This document shows, piece by piece, positions 9,840 through 18,402 of a stretch of DNA of 64,000 nucleotides. Numbering within the stretch: the stretch's first letter is position 1; every line of letters starts with the position of its first letter. Position numbers and translations under genes: made by a program. The stretch covers positions 213,990 to 277,989 of the forward strand of contig JAFGNT010000018.1 in assembly GCA_016926855.1 (NCBI GenBank), in the 5' to 3' direction. This DNA comes from Methanomicrobiaceae archaeon. GTDB taxonomy: Archaea; Halobacteriota; Methanomicrobia; Methanomicrobiales; Methanomicrobiaceae. The notes beneath the pieces are model-generated. The model was given only the letters and a program-made list of their open reading frames with translations, searched no databases and was not told the DNA's origin.

Positions 9840-10148
9840 TTACTCGCCGTTTTCGGGCTGCTGTTCGAGCATCAGGCCACCGAAAATGACCTTTTCAAGA
9901 ACCTGCCCGACATATTTTATCTTCTGGGTCTGCTCCATGTCCTCGTACCGGTGGATATCCGCATACACCTGCAGGCGCACCAGGGCAAACCGGAGGCGGT
10001 CGGGACCATCGTCGCCAAGGGAAAGCGACTGGCGATATACCGGCTCGATAAAAAAGGGAAATGCCTGGAAATTCTCAAGACAACGCACAATATCGGCGTA
10101 AATGCTCATCGGCTCCCCGCTGCCCTTGAGAATGTCCATATACTCCAT
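9840..10148 (-). CDS. Uncharacterised small protein coupled to mrp
   Basis: This 102-residue soluble protein has no family I can name. It is rich in aromatic and charged residues (PFFIEPVYRQSL, RFALVRLQVYADI) and has no cysteines that could hold a cluster, apart from one. Its start lies only one base beyond the Mrp stop codon, so the two are almost certainly co-translated. A role with the Fe-S carrier is inferred. An internal ATG at residue 14 (MSIYADIV) is an alternative start. Confidence 0.7.
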   Translation of the reverse strand: MEYMDILKGSGEPMSIYADIVRCLENFQAFPFFIEPVYRQSLSLGDDGPDRLRFALVRLQVYADIHRYEDMEQTQKIKYVGQVLEKVIFGGLMLEQQPENGE

Positions 10149-10149
10149 A

Positions 10150-11043
10150 TTAGTTCTGTATCTGCTTGAGCAGGGTATTTAAGACTTCGTCCACGTGTTT
10201 CCAGGTGGGATTCGACTCGTCCATGCCCGGACGGCGGATAATGAAGGGACGGCCCTCGTCACCCGCTTTTCGCATTTCGGGGTCCATTGGAATTCTGCCA
10301 AGATAAGAAACGCCAAGCTCCTCCGCAGCCTTTTTCCCGCCACCCATTCCGAAGAGGTCGATCTCTTCTCCACAGTGCGGACAGATCATACCGCTCATGT
10401 TCTCGATGATGCCGAGCACCCGGAGACCGATCTTTTCGATAAACCGGACGGCCTTCCCGGAGTCGAGGATTGCCACATCCTGCGGCGTGGTCACAATCAC
10501 CGCACCGGCAATATTCGGTGCGAGCTGGGCCACAGAAAGCACCTCGTCGCCCGTACCGGGCGGGAGGTCGACAACAAGATAATCGAGGGAGCCCCATGCA
10601 ACATCCTCGAGAAACTGCCGGATTGCTGTCATTTTCATCGGTCCGCGCCAGATGACGGGTGTACTTCGATCGGGCAGCAGAAATGCCATGGATACGACAC
10701 CGAGCGTGCCGGTGATCCGCACGGGATCGATATGCTTTCCGTCAAGGGAAGAGAGTTTTTTATCCTCGATCCCGAGCATGATCGGGATGCTCGGCCCGTG
10801 GATGTCGAGGTCGACAAGCCCGGTATTATACCCGCGGTTTGACAGGGACATGGCAAGGTTTGCCGCGACCGTACTCTTCCCGACGCCTCCCTTGCCACTC
10901 AGGACAAGGATGACGTGTTTGACATCTATTTTCACCTTCTCGGGCAGTCCGGTCTGGGTGTTGCGCGGATCATCGCAGGCATTTGCAGACGCGCAGGTCT
11001 TGCAGTTTCCGGTACAGGGCTCTTGAGTCGTATTTTCTGCCAT
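10150..11043 (-). CDS. Mrp/Nbp35-type Fe-S cluster carrier ATPase
   Basis: This 297-residue P-loop ATPase moves iron-sulfur clusters to target proteins. It shows the deviant Walker A GKGGVGKST, the switch segment DLDIHGPSIP, an N-terminal cysteine set (CTGNCKTCASANAC) as in Nbp35, and the conserved CPHC near residue 225 that holds a bridging cluster in the dimer. An AGGAGAAT ribosome-binding site precedes the ATG, and a TATA-like ACATATATGC lies upstream. It leads a two-gene unit with the 102-residue protein. Confidence 0.93.
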   Translation of the reverse strand: MAENTTQEPCTGNCKTCASANACDDPRNTQTGLPEKVKIDVKHVILVLSGKGGVGKSTVAANLAMSLSNRGYNTGLVDLDIHGPSIPIMLGIEDKKLSSLDGKHIDPVRITGTLGVVSMAFLLPDRSTPVIWRGPMKMTAIRQFLEDVAWGSLDYLVVDLPPGTGDEVLSVAQLAPNIAGAVIVTTPQDVAILDSGKAVRFIEKIGLRVLGIIENMSGMICPHCGEEIDLFGMGGGKKAAEELGVSYLGRIPMDPEMRKAGDEGRPFIIRRPGMDESNPTWKHVDEVLNTLLKQIQN

Positions 11044-11150
11044 ATTTAATATTCTCCTGATAATACATCGGATTTAGCATATATGTTTCATTCGGGCATC
11101 ATTAAAAGTATAGATGTTTGCACTGAGTGCCATGCAGGCATCCGCTTTGT

Positions 11151-12017
11151 TCACCCGCTTTCCGTACTGTCAATGCCGGGAGAGTACGGCTTGATATCGA
11201 TGACCGGTGTTCCGTCAAGCGCATCGACTCCACGCACCTTCAGCACGTTTCCCCGCCGTTCGATCAGCTCGACGAGTTCGATGCCCACGGGATTCGGGCG
11301 ATCGGGTGACCGGGTGGAAAAGACGCCGCGGGAAACCCCGGTTCCCGGCGGCGTGGCAGTGAGTGCCGCCCTGTCGGAACGGTCAAACCACACAAGGACG
11401 ATAAGGTGGCGGTATGCTTCGATACCATCGAGGCCGGGAGCATTGGCTTCGTCGATATGAATCTCACCGATCGCACGTGTCTCACGTCCCTGTCGGGGGG
11501 CATCGCCACGTGCCCGGAAGGGTGTCCGCATCCTGCCGATAGGAATCAGGGAAAAAGGCGTGGGGGAAACCTCCCCGGTTTTGCGGGAGTGCCCCCGCGA
11601 TCGCCCGTGTGCATCGAGTGTCTCATTGCACATCCGGTCCGCGATTATAATAGAGCTGTCCCCCCGGGGAATAGCATGATATGAAATGCTACGAAACGTC
11701 CGCTCCAGTTCCCTGACACGCCCGAGGAGCGGTACAAGTGAGGGCGCCTTTACCCGGTATTCACCCCGGGCCTGTCGTATAACAAGTTCGCTGTCAGAAT
11801 ACAGCGAAACGTCAAAATAGCCTGCCGCAGCGGCGGCTTCCAGAGCCTTAATCACTGCATGGTATTCCGCCTGATTGTTCGTGGATGTCCCGATAAATCC
11901 CGTATCCCTGCCGATAACCGAACCTCTTCGAATGAAGAGGTATGCCCAGGCCGCATTTCCGGGATTGCCACGGGAGGCGCCGTCGGTATAAATCTGAACA
12001 GGACCGTCACCGCTCAT
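11151..12017 (-). CDS. Fusion of RNase HI and TrmO-type tRNA methyltransferase
   Basis: One 288-residue frame carries two domains. Residues 1-137 are RNase HI: TDGASRGNPG and the acidic set Asp12, Glu51, Asp75 and Asp127 are all present. Residues 154-282 match TrmO/TsaA, which methylates N6-threonylcarbamoyladenosine-37 of tRNA (SLIPIGRMRTPF, GVFSTRSPDRPNPVG, DIKPYSPGID). The linker is about 17 residues with no stop. The start MSGDGP at 12017 was chosen because the upstream extension of the open frame is low-complexity and unlike RNase H. The two activities are usually encoded separately. Confidence 0.85.
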   Translation of the reverse strand: MSGDGPVQIYTDGASRGNPGNAAWAYLFIRRGSVIGRDTGFIGTSTNNQAEYHAVIKALEAAAAAGYFDVSLYSDSELVIRQARGEYRVKAPSLVPLLGRVRELERTFRSISYHAIPRGDSSIIIADRMCNETLDAHGRSRGHSRKTGEVSPTPFSLIPIGRMRTPFRARGDAPRQGRETRAIGEIHIDEANAPGLDGIEAYRHLIVLVWFDRSDRAALTATPPGTGVSRGVFSTRSPDRPNPVGIELVELIERRGNVLKVRGVDALDGTPVIDIKPYSPGIDSTESG

Positions 12018-12240
12018 GCCGGAAAAGTAGGGGCTGGTATGAGAAAAGTGTCCCGTTTCATGCGGCTGACCGCCCGAAATCACACCGGGGCGAAGGATTA
12101 TACGGGGGGGAGGAGATAGGCACAGGTGATGGGGGTTACGTCCGGAGGTGCTGCCTGCCGTAATCATTTCGGAAAAGTCCACCATACACATAGTTGAATA
12201 ATTTTTCTGTAATTCCATTTGTATCGAAGGGTCTGCGATA

Positions 12241-12693
12241 ATGGAACGACTCGGTGTAAAACTGACCGTGGAAAAACTGCTCTGGAATTACACCTGCGAC
12301 CGTGACGACATCTCACCGAATATCGAAATTCAGGGTGCCGGATTCATACGGCTCGCACTGATGATGCTTGATCAGGATTCACCGGGAGGAGGCGGATTTG
12401 TGTACTGGATAATGTAAAATATCGAAGCGGTATCAATAATCCCGGAAAAGATCCCAAAGGGATCCGTAGTGCCATTTCCAGTCAGTGCGGTGCAGGGTAC
12501 AAACAATTTCTGGCGCATCGGCTACAGCGGTCCCTGTCCGCCGGCAGGAGAACAGCACCGCTACGACATTAAAATATACGGGATCGATGCAGACCTTGAT
12601 CTCCCTGCAGGCGCCACACCAAAAGAGCTCGCGAAGGCGAGGGAGGGGCATATTACCCATTATGGTGAAACATTCGTGCTCTATGGCCGATGA
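12241..12693 (+). pseudogene. PEBP/YbhB-family gene interrupted by one in-frame TAA
   Basis: Reading frame 12241-12693 gives a protein of about 150 residues that matches the phosphatidylethanolamine-binding (YbhB/YbcL) family along its length: NYTCDRDDISPNIE, then VYWIM-stop-NIEAV, then RIGYSGPCPPAGEQHRY and DLDLPAGATPKEL. The only break is TAA at 12415-12417, where relatives usually have an aromatic residue before NIP. The frame is the same on both sides, so a single base change explains it. The ligand-site His of the usual HW pair is Tyr. TAA is not the pyrrolysine codon, so readthrough by that route is unlikely. Confidence 0.8.
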
Positions 12694-12833
12694 TTTCGGT
12701 TGATTCAGGGCCAAAGGGCACAAATCCGGAAAAACCCCATCCCTTTTCTACCTTGTAAACAGGTGCTATTAAGTTCGATCAGGTAAAGGATTCTACAGAC
12801 GAACCGGAGATGAAATCACCGAGGTATCAACCC

Positions 12834-14723
12834 ATGAAAAATGTCAACACAATGCTGGTAAGTGTACTTATTCTTATACTTTTTATCCTCCCGGTATCGG
12901 CCGCGGAACCCATATGGACCCTGCGTTCAGGCAACGATGTCATATCCGTTGATATATCATCCGATGGCCTCTACGGTGCTGCAGGTAGCCTCGACGATAC
13001 AGTTACCGTATTTACGACGGATGGGAAGGTCCTCTGGACTTACCTGGCTGGCGGGGATGTGCTCACTCTGGAATTCTCACCCAAAACAGCATACCTGGCG
13101 GTCGGCAGTGCGGACAATACCATCTCGCTGTTTAGCCTTAACGGAACGAAATTATGGTCGGATACAAAGGCAGATGACGTCGTTACACTCTCCTTCGCCT
13201 CGAACGGAGAGTATCTTGCTATCGGTAGCTGGGACAACACGGTCACCCTGTATAATGTCGCCGGGAATACTCTCTGGACCGTGAAGCGCGAGGATGATAT
13301 CCTGAGCGTGGACGCAACCGACAACGGCGATTATGTTGCCGCCGGCTCGAGCGACGGTAAGGTGGCACTTATCGACAGGGAGGGAACGGTACGGTGGGCA
13401 TACGACACCGGGGATGCAGTGACTTCGGTGGCAACATCCATGAACGGCGGGTACGTGGCGGCAGGAAGCCAGGACAATGCCGTGTACCTCTTCGACAGGA
13501 ACGGTGTCCTCAACTGGAAATACAACTCGGGCGATGATATCCTGTCGGTCGCAATCGCAAAAGACGGCACCATGGTCGCCGCGGGAAGCAGCAACGACAA
13601 CATCTACCTCTTCACCCGGGACAAAACCCTCGCGTGGAAATACGCGGCCGACAGCGATGTGTTTAAAGTCAGGTTTCTGGCAGAAGACCAGTACATAAGT
13701 GCAGGCATCACAAACAAATCGGTGATGCTCTTTGAAACGGATGGCAGAATTGCCTGGCAGCAGACAGTCCCCGCCGATGTCCTGGCATTTGCCATCGCGG
13801 ATAACCGGAGGTTCATGCTTGCCGCCCTTTCCGACGCTCTCACCTATGTATATCCCGTAGTCCTTCCCACGACTTCACCGGCCGTCACGCCGACGAGTGA
13901 ACCGGAAGCAGAGGTGACTGTTGCCGACACAGCTACTGCTACACCTCCCGTCACATCTCAGGACACGCCTGCGTCCCCGGGATCAAGCGGAGATTCGTTC
14001 CCGCTCCTGCCGGTTCTTGTTCTCATCCTTGCTGTCGGTGGCGGTGCGGTATATATCCTTTCCCGTAAACGCGAGGAGTCCACCCGTCTAACCGAAGAAC
14101 CTTCATTCCTCGAGGTGAACCTGGGAGAAGACGAGATAGAAGCCGAGGAAAGACAGGCACCTTCCCTGCCCGTGCAGGAATCAGAGGAAGAGCCGGTTGC
14201 GGCAGAGGAACCACGCGAAGAGCCCGCGGCCGTAGAGGAACAAATCCGCGAGGAGGCGAACCTCAACGGTGAAACCGCAGAGGAATGGTACAATAAAGGA
14301 AGGCGGCTTAGCACGGAGGAAAAGTACGAGGAGGCGATCAGTGCGTATGACAAGGCCCTCGTACTCAAGGATAGTGATGCCGACACCTGGTACAACAAGG
14401 GGTATGCCCTCGACAGTATCGGCCGGTATAAAGAGGCGGTAAACGCCTATGACAGGGCGCTGAAAATCAATCCCAATGATATCGACAGCTGGAATAACAG
14501 GGGAACGGCACTGATGGAGCTTAACCGGTACGAGGAGGGTATCGGGTCATTTTATAAAGCATTAAAGATAAATCCCCGGTTCGCAGTCGCCTGGGATAAC
14601 AAGGGCACGGCGCTTCTTGCACTCGGTCGTGTGGAGGAGGCGAAGGAATGTTTCGAAAAAGCGCTCGGCATTGACCCGAAAAACGATGTGTTCCGGGCCC
14701 ACCTGCACCTCACGGAAAAATGA
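12834..14723 (+). CDS. Membrane-anchored beta-propeller protein with cytoplasmic TPRs
   Basis: The protein has 629 residues. A signal peptide (about 1-25, ending PVSAAEP) is followed by eight or nine 40-residue propeller repeats (GDDILSVAIAKDGTMVAAGSS and similar). Next come a Thr/Pro/Glu-rich stalk, one membrane helix (about 389-411, LLPVLVLILAVGGG), an acidic Glu-rich linker and four TPR repeats to the end. The layout suggests an extracellular propeller reporting to, or scaffolding, a cytoplasmic TPR partner complex. A GAGGT site 9 bases before this ATG favours it over the upstream start at 12810. Confidence 0.85.
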   Translation: MKNVNTMLVSVLILILFILPVSAAEPIWTLRSGNDVISVDISSDGLYGAAGSLDDTVTVFTTDGKVLWTYLAGGDVLTLEFSPKTAYLAVGSADNTISLFSLNGTKLWSDTKADDVVTLSFASNGEYLAIGSWDNTVTLYNVAGNTLWTVKREDDILSVDATDNGDYVAAGSSDGKVALIDREGTVRWAYDTGDAVTSVATSMNGGYVAAGSQDNAVYLFDRNGVLNWKYNSGDDILSVAIAKDGTMVAAGSSNDNIYLFTRDKTLAWKYAADSDVFKVRFLAEDQYISAGITNKSVMLFETDGRIAWQQTVPADVLAFAIADNRRFMLAALSDALTYVYPVVLPTTSPAVTPTSEPEAEVTVADTATATPPVTSQDTPASPGSSGDSFPLLPVLVLILAVGGGAVYILSRKREESTRLTEEPSFLEVNLGEDEIEAEERQAPSLPVQESEEEPVAAEEPREEPAAVEEQIREEANLNGETAEEWYNKGRRLSTEEKYEEAISAYDKALVLKDSDADTWYNKGYALDSIGRYKEAVNAYDRALKINPNDIDSWNNRGTALMELNRYEEGIGSFYKALKINPRFAVAWDNKGTALLALGRVEEAKECFEKALGIDPKNDVFRAHLHLTEK

Positions 14724-14738
14724 GGTCAGCCTCTTTTT
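14724..14738 (+). terminator. Small hairpin plus T6 after the propeller-TPR gene
   Basis: Immediately after the stop, GAGG-TCAG-CCTC can fold, and six T follow. This sits exactly between two convergent genes. Confidence 0.5.
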
Positions 14739-15923
14739 TCAGGTGAGGGGAAACGCTCCTTCAATTTTCCGGGGCATTGTATTCTCTTCAAAACGTTTTT
14801 CAAAATACCGGTCTGTCATACCTGCGATATAGTCCCTGACCATTTCTGCAGGGCGGGCATCCTTCCGGTACCGCGGCGATACCCAATCCTGCCCGATGAA
14901 CTCTTTAAAGATTCGCGAATCCGTATTTTCACGGAGAACGTCATCGAGATAGGTCTCGAACAGTGTCCGGTACATCCGTTCTATCTTGACCCGTTCTGCC
15001 GTGAGTTTCGGATTTTCATAGATATTTTGGGTGCTAAACCGGCGCAGATCGGCGAGAGCCCCTGAAACCTCATCCGAAAAACGGATATGCGGGCTCCCTT
15101 CCGAATCGCTGTTCACGAGGAGATCCCAGATCAGGGTGTCGACTATTGTGCGGTTGTCGGTCCCTAAGACGCCCGTCCATTGCCAGTCCTCTTCGTCATT
15201 ACCGCGTATCAACCCGACTTCGCGGGCATCCTCAAGATCCCTTCCGATATAGGCGATTGTATCGGCGATTCGCACCACACAGCCTTCAAGGGTCATCGGA
15301 TGAGGGTCCTCCCCCGCGGCCACACGCTCGCGTCGACGATCGAACGCTTCAAATCCACCGCAGAAGTCAGGAACCAGTACAGTATCTCCGGATTCACCGT
15401 TATGACAGAGGATGCCGTCAAGCACCTGAAGCGTAAGATCCTGATCTTCGATGCGATCCAGAAACGCCACACTCTGGGCATTGTGGAAAAACCTTCCGAT
15501 GCCCTGATCCCTGCAAAGACCGGAGAGGCATTGTTCACCGATATGCCCGTACGGAGCGTGACCGATGTCATGCCCGAGAGCGATCGCCTCGATCAGATCC
15601 TCGTTCAGGCGCAGCACACGCCCAATCGTTCGGGCGATCTTTGATACGAGCTGGACGTGCAGCACCCGGTGAGTGATGTGATCATTCTGCACGAGATAGA
15701 ATACCTGGGTTTTATCGATATACCGCGTGTAGGCTTTGCTGTTAAGAATGCGATCGGCATCCCGCGAATAGGCGGAGCGAACGTCAGGCTCCTTCCGGTT
15801 AAAACGCCTGACAGCGCCGCCGCTTGTCTGGGCAAAGGACGACAGGAGAGATTCCGTTTTTGTAAGCTGACGATCCGCCTGTTCCCTGATCCTCTGCCGT
15901 GCACTCGTACGGTCCGGTTCCAT
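14739..15923 (-). CDS. dGTPase-like HD-domain triphosphohydrolase
   Basis: This 394-residue enzyme probably hydrolyses dGTP or other dNTPs to the nucleoside and triphosphate. The metal-binding residues are visible in THRVLHV, LGHDIGHAPYGHIGE and a later VRIADTIAYIGRD (His...HD...D). Arg-rich N-terminal segments around RRFNRKEPDVRSAYSRDADRI match the family. The start at MEPDRT is chosen; an upstream Met (15947) is possible. It runs convergently into the propeller-TPR gene and has the wHTH gene upstream on the same strand. Confidence 0.85.
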   Translation of the reverse strand: MEPDRTSARQRIREQADRQLTKTESLLSSFAQTSGGAVRRFNRKEPDVRSAYSRDADRILNSKAYTRYIDKTQVFYLVQNDHITHRVLHVQLVSKIARTIGRVLRLNEDLIEAIALGHDIGHAPYGHIGEQCLSGLCRDQGIGRFFHNAQSVAFLDRIEDQDLTLQVLDGILCHNGESGDTVLVPDFCGGFEAFDRRRERVAAGEDPHPMTLEGCVVRIADTIAYIGRDLEDAREVGLIRGNDEEDWQWTGVLGTDNRTIVDTLIWDLLVNSDSEGSPHIRFSDEVSGALADLRRFSTQNIYENPKLTAERVKIERMYRTLFETYLDDVLRENTDSRIFKEFIGQDWVSPRYRKDARPAEMVRDYIAGMTDRYFEKRFEENTMPRKIEGAFPLT

Positions 15924-15990
15924 TGTACCAGAATCTCGTAGGGACACAATTAAAAGTGTGTCGGCAGAGGCGGTCGGAAAAACCGAACTT

Positions 15991-16266
15991 TCAGGTGCCG
16001 ACTATGGCAGAATCATCTGCTGCCGGAGGGACGTGCTTAATCTGGTACAGGATCTGCCGTGCATCACGGAAATTAAATTTTTCGACGATCAGGCCGTGGT
16101 CTTTCAGCCGCCGGATCGCAAACCGCACCGTACGGGGAGCGATATCTGCCTGCTCTGCGACCTCCTTGAATGTCTTACAGCGACCATCTTCGAGGAGGCC
16201 GAGAACAGCCTGTGCGGATGGCGGGATGGAACCCGGAACATCGTTCACGGCGTTAACGAGAGGCAT
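15991..16266 (-). CDS. Small winged-helix transcriptional regulator
   Basis: This 91-residue DNA-binding protein has a MarR/ArsR-like winged helix: AQAVLGLLEDG, KTFKEVAEQADIAPRTVRFAIRRLKDHGLI is the helix-turn-helix and wing, then DARQILYQI. No ligand domain is present. Two near-identical 15-base elements, one in its promoter and one over its first codons, point to autoregulation. It is divergent from the MBL hydrolase gene, a possible second target. Confidence 0.8.
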   Translation of the reverse strand: MPLVNAVNDVPGSIPPSAQAVLGLLEDGRCKTFKEVAEQADIAPRTVRFAIRRLKDHGLIVEKFNFRDARQILYQIKHVPPAADDSAIVGT

Positions 16267-16289
16267 GGGAGATAGTTCACGGGGTTAAC
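16243..16289. promoter_or_regulatory. Two operator-like repeats at the wHTH gene
   Basis: GTTCACGGCGTTAAC (16243-16257) and GTTCACGGGGTTAAC (16275-16289) differ at one base and are spaced 32 bp apart, about three helical turns. The second lies just downstream of a TATA-like element (CCTTAATAG on the minus strand); the first overlaps the start of the wHTH coding region. Autoregulation is the likely meaning. Confidence 0.6.
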
Positions 16290-16376
16290 TATTAAGGTGT
16301 CGGTTTTCTCCCGGAGCGATTCGGCATGACAGCGAACAAACGATTATCATATTGCCGCATAAAATCCTCACGTACT

Positions 16377-17216
16377 ATGCGCTACACTGTCCTTTGTGAT
16401 AACACCACGCTGATTGACCGGTATTTCCGCGCGGAACCGGGATTTTCACTCTGGATCGAAGAACAGGGTACTAAAATTCTCTTTGATACCGGATATTCCG
16501 ATGTTTTCATCGGGAATGCATACAGGATGGCCATCCCACTCCGGGATACCGATTATATCGTTCTCTCTCACGGGCACATCGACCATACGGGCGGCATGGG
16601 CCCGCTCCTCCGCCTCCTCGCGGAAAACGAATGGGAAGGGGGTGCCGCCCGGCGACCGGCCGTGGTCGCACATCCGGATGTCTTCAGCCGTCGGGTAAAG
16701 GGAGATGCGGGTGATACCGGATGCGATATTTCTGCAGATATCATTTCCGGGCGCACCAATCTTACCCTCTCGGCAGCCCCGGTCTGGATCACGGAATCGT
16801 GCGTGTTTCTCGGTGAAATACCGCGCACCTTTTCATTCGAGGCCTGGGAACCACGGGGAAAACTCCTGACTCCGGGGGGCTGGGTGGATGACCGGATTCC
16901 GGATGACAGTGCGCTCGCCCTCCTTACTCCGGAGGGTCTCGTGATTGTGACCGGATGCTCACATGCCGGGATCTGTTCGATGATCGACTATGCGATACAG
17001 GTCACCGGCGAGAACCGGATTGCGGATATCATCGGGGGGCTGCATCTCTACCGGGCAACTCCTGATCGAATCCTTAAAACAGCGGAATATCTCGAGGATA
17101 TTGCTCCCGGGGAAGTCCATGCCTGCCACTGTACCGGGCTGCGTGCGCAGGTTGCATTTGCAAATTATGTCAACCTTCAGGAAACGGGTGTGGGGCTGCA
17201 CTGCAGCTTTCCGTGA
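16377..17216 (+). CDS. MBL-fold hydrolase of the COG1237 type
   Basis: This 279-residue metallo-beta-lactamase-fold protein has the metal motif LSHGHIDHTGG, later histidines (GCSHAGIC, IIGGLHL) and a closing HACHCTG. This set is typical of proteins annotated as 7,8-dihydropterin-6-yl-methyl-aminobenzene-phosphate synthase-like, linked to methanopterin chemistry, although the function of many members is unproved. The start at MRYTVLCD gives the family N-terminus; the upstream extension in the frame is ignored. It is divergent from the wHTH regulator. Confidence 0.82.
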   Translation: MRYTVLCDNTTLIDRYFRAEPGFSLWIEEQGTKILFDTGYSDVFIGNAYRMAIPLRDTDYIVLSHGHIDHTGGMGPLLRLLAENEWEGGAARRPAVVAHPDVFSRRVKGDAGDTGCDISADIISGRTNLTLSAAPVWITESCVFLGEIPRTFSFEAWEPRGKLLTPGGWVDDRIPDDSALALLTPEGLVIVTGCSHAGICSMIDYAIQVTGENRIADIIGGLHLYRATPDRILKTAEYLEDIAPGEVHACHCTGLRAQVAFANYVNLQETGVGLHCSFP

Positions 17217-17240
17217 TGAACACCGAAATGGGGTCGCAAT

Positions 17241-17252
17241 TTTTTATATAAC
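17241..17252 (+). promoter_or_regulatory. TATA box for the VOC gene
   Basis: TTTTTATATAAC lies about 105 bases upstream of the VOC start codon at 17355. The region between has no other open frame that looks coding. Confidence 0.5.
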
Positions 17253-17354
17253 CCCGCGATGAGTCTCCCTCCACGACAGGATCCCGGGCCTTCGCAGGCA
17301 GCGCCGGCACGGCATGCCCGCGAAATTGAGGATTTTCGTGCAGGAGGGAGTGTC

Positions 17355-17726
17355 ATGCCACGGGTAATACATTTTGAACTTGCGACCGATGACCCGGAAC
17401 AGACGGTGGAATTCTACCGTAATGTGTTCGGGTGGCGGATTGAGAAATGGGACGGGCCACGCGACTACTGGCTTCTCACGACCGGACCGGAGAGCGAACC
17501 GGGCATCAACGGCGCCATTCTCAGAAAAGAGGATACGGTAAGCAACGCGGGCGTCTGCCCCACCATCAATGTCGCTTCCGTCGATGCATTCATTGAAGCG
17601 GTTGCGGCACATGGGGGGAAAGTCGTCATGCCACGGACAACGGTGCCGGGTATCGGGCATCTCGCATACTGCGCCGATCCCGGCGGCATCGTATTCGGTA
17701 TCATGGAACAGGACGAATCGGCGTAG
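17355..17726 (+). CDS. VOC (glyoxalase/dioxygenase-fold) protein
   Basis: This 123-residue protein has the paired beta-alpha-beta-beta-beta layout of the vicinal oxygen chelate family: PRVIHFELATDDPEQTVEFYRNVFGW begins the first module and TINVASVDAFIEAV the second, ending DPGGIVFGIME. Members bind a divalent metal and act in glyoxalase-like reactions or as binding proteins; the substrate here is unknown. The GGAGGGA ribosome-binding site 5 bases before this ATG fixes the start. Confidence 0.88.
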   Translation: MPRVIHFELATDDPEQTVEFYRNVFGWRIEKWDGPRDYWLLTTGPESEPGINGAILRKEDTVSNAGVCPTINVASVDAFIEAVAAHGGKVVMPRTTVPGIGHLAYCADPGGIVFGIMEQDESA

Positions 17727-17772
17727 AACAGCCGGATAGAGATTTATCCCCGGGGGCCGGATACTACGGTAG

Positions 17773-18387
17773 ATGCATCCGCTTCCCGAGATCTTTCTCC
17801 TCGGATTCGCAATCGGCCTGACCGGTGCGCTTGCCCCCGGCCCGACGCTGGTTGCGACGATCGGGGCCGCCCTCCGCGGCGGGTGGCGTGCAGGCCCGCG
17901 GGTGAGTGCCGGGCACATCGCCGTCGAGGCAGTCATCTTCCTGCTCATCCTCGCCGGCGCGCGAACCGGGATGGCGCAGCATACCGGTGTGATCTCCATT
18001 GCGGGCGGCATCGCGCTTGTCGGATTCGGGCTCCTGACGCTGAACGAGAGCCGTGCTGCAGCGATTGAATCGCGATCGGTAGTTTTTGCGGGGAGCCCCT
18101 GTGCCGCCGGCGCGGTGACCAGCGCATCAAATCCGTATTTCTGGCTGTGGTGGATGACAATCGGAGGCGCTTTTCTACTGGATGCTTTTTCTGGCGGTAT
18201 CGTCGCTGTCGTTGCCTTCATGGCAGGACACTGGTCAGCCGATCTCGGCTGGTTTACGTTTGTTTCCACTGCGATAAGCAGAGGCGGGCGTGTCGTCTCC
18301 CCGTCTGCATACCGGATGATCCTCACTGCCTGTGGGGTGTTTCTGATACTATTCGGGGTCTCTTATTTACGTTCCGCCATCCTCTAG
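17773..18387 (+). CDS. LysE-family exporter
   Basis: This 204-residue membrane protein has about six hydrophobic helices and the family signature near the N-terminus (GFAIGLTGALAPGPTLVATIGAALRGG). LysE/RhtB proteins export amino acids or small metabolites; the cargo is unknown here. ASNPYFWLWW in the middle is also typical. It starts 46 bases after the VOC gene on the same strand, so the two may be co-transcribed. Confidence 0.87.
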   Translation: MHPLPEIFLLGFAIGLTGALAPGPTLVATIGAALRGGWRAGPRVSAGHIAVEAVIFLLILAGARTGMAQHTGVISIAGGIALVGFGLLTLNESRAAAIESRSVVFAGSPCAAGAVTSASNPYFWLWWMTIGGAFLLDAFSGGIVAVVAFMAGHWSADLGWFTFVSTAISRGGRVVSPSAYRMILTACGVFLILFGVSYLRSAIL

Positions 18388-18402
18388 GGGGGCAGCACTC
18401 TC

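Noticed and set aside
12415-12417. Stop codon in the PEBP gene read as a recoded amino acid
   Set aside because: The codon is TAA. Pyrrolysine in methanogens uses TAG and selenocysteine uses TGA, so recoding is not supported.
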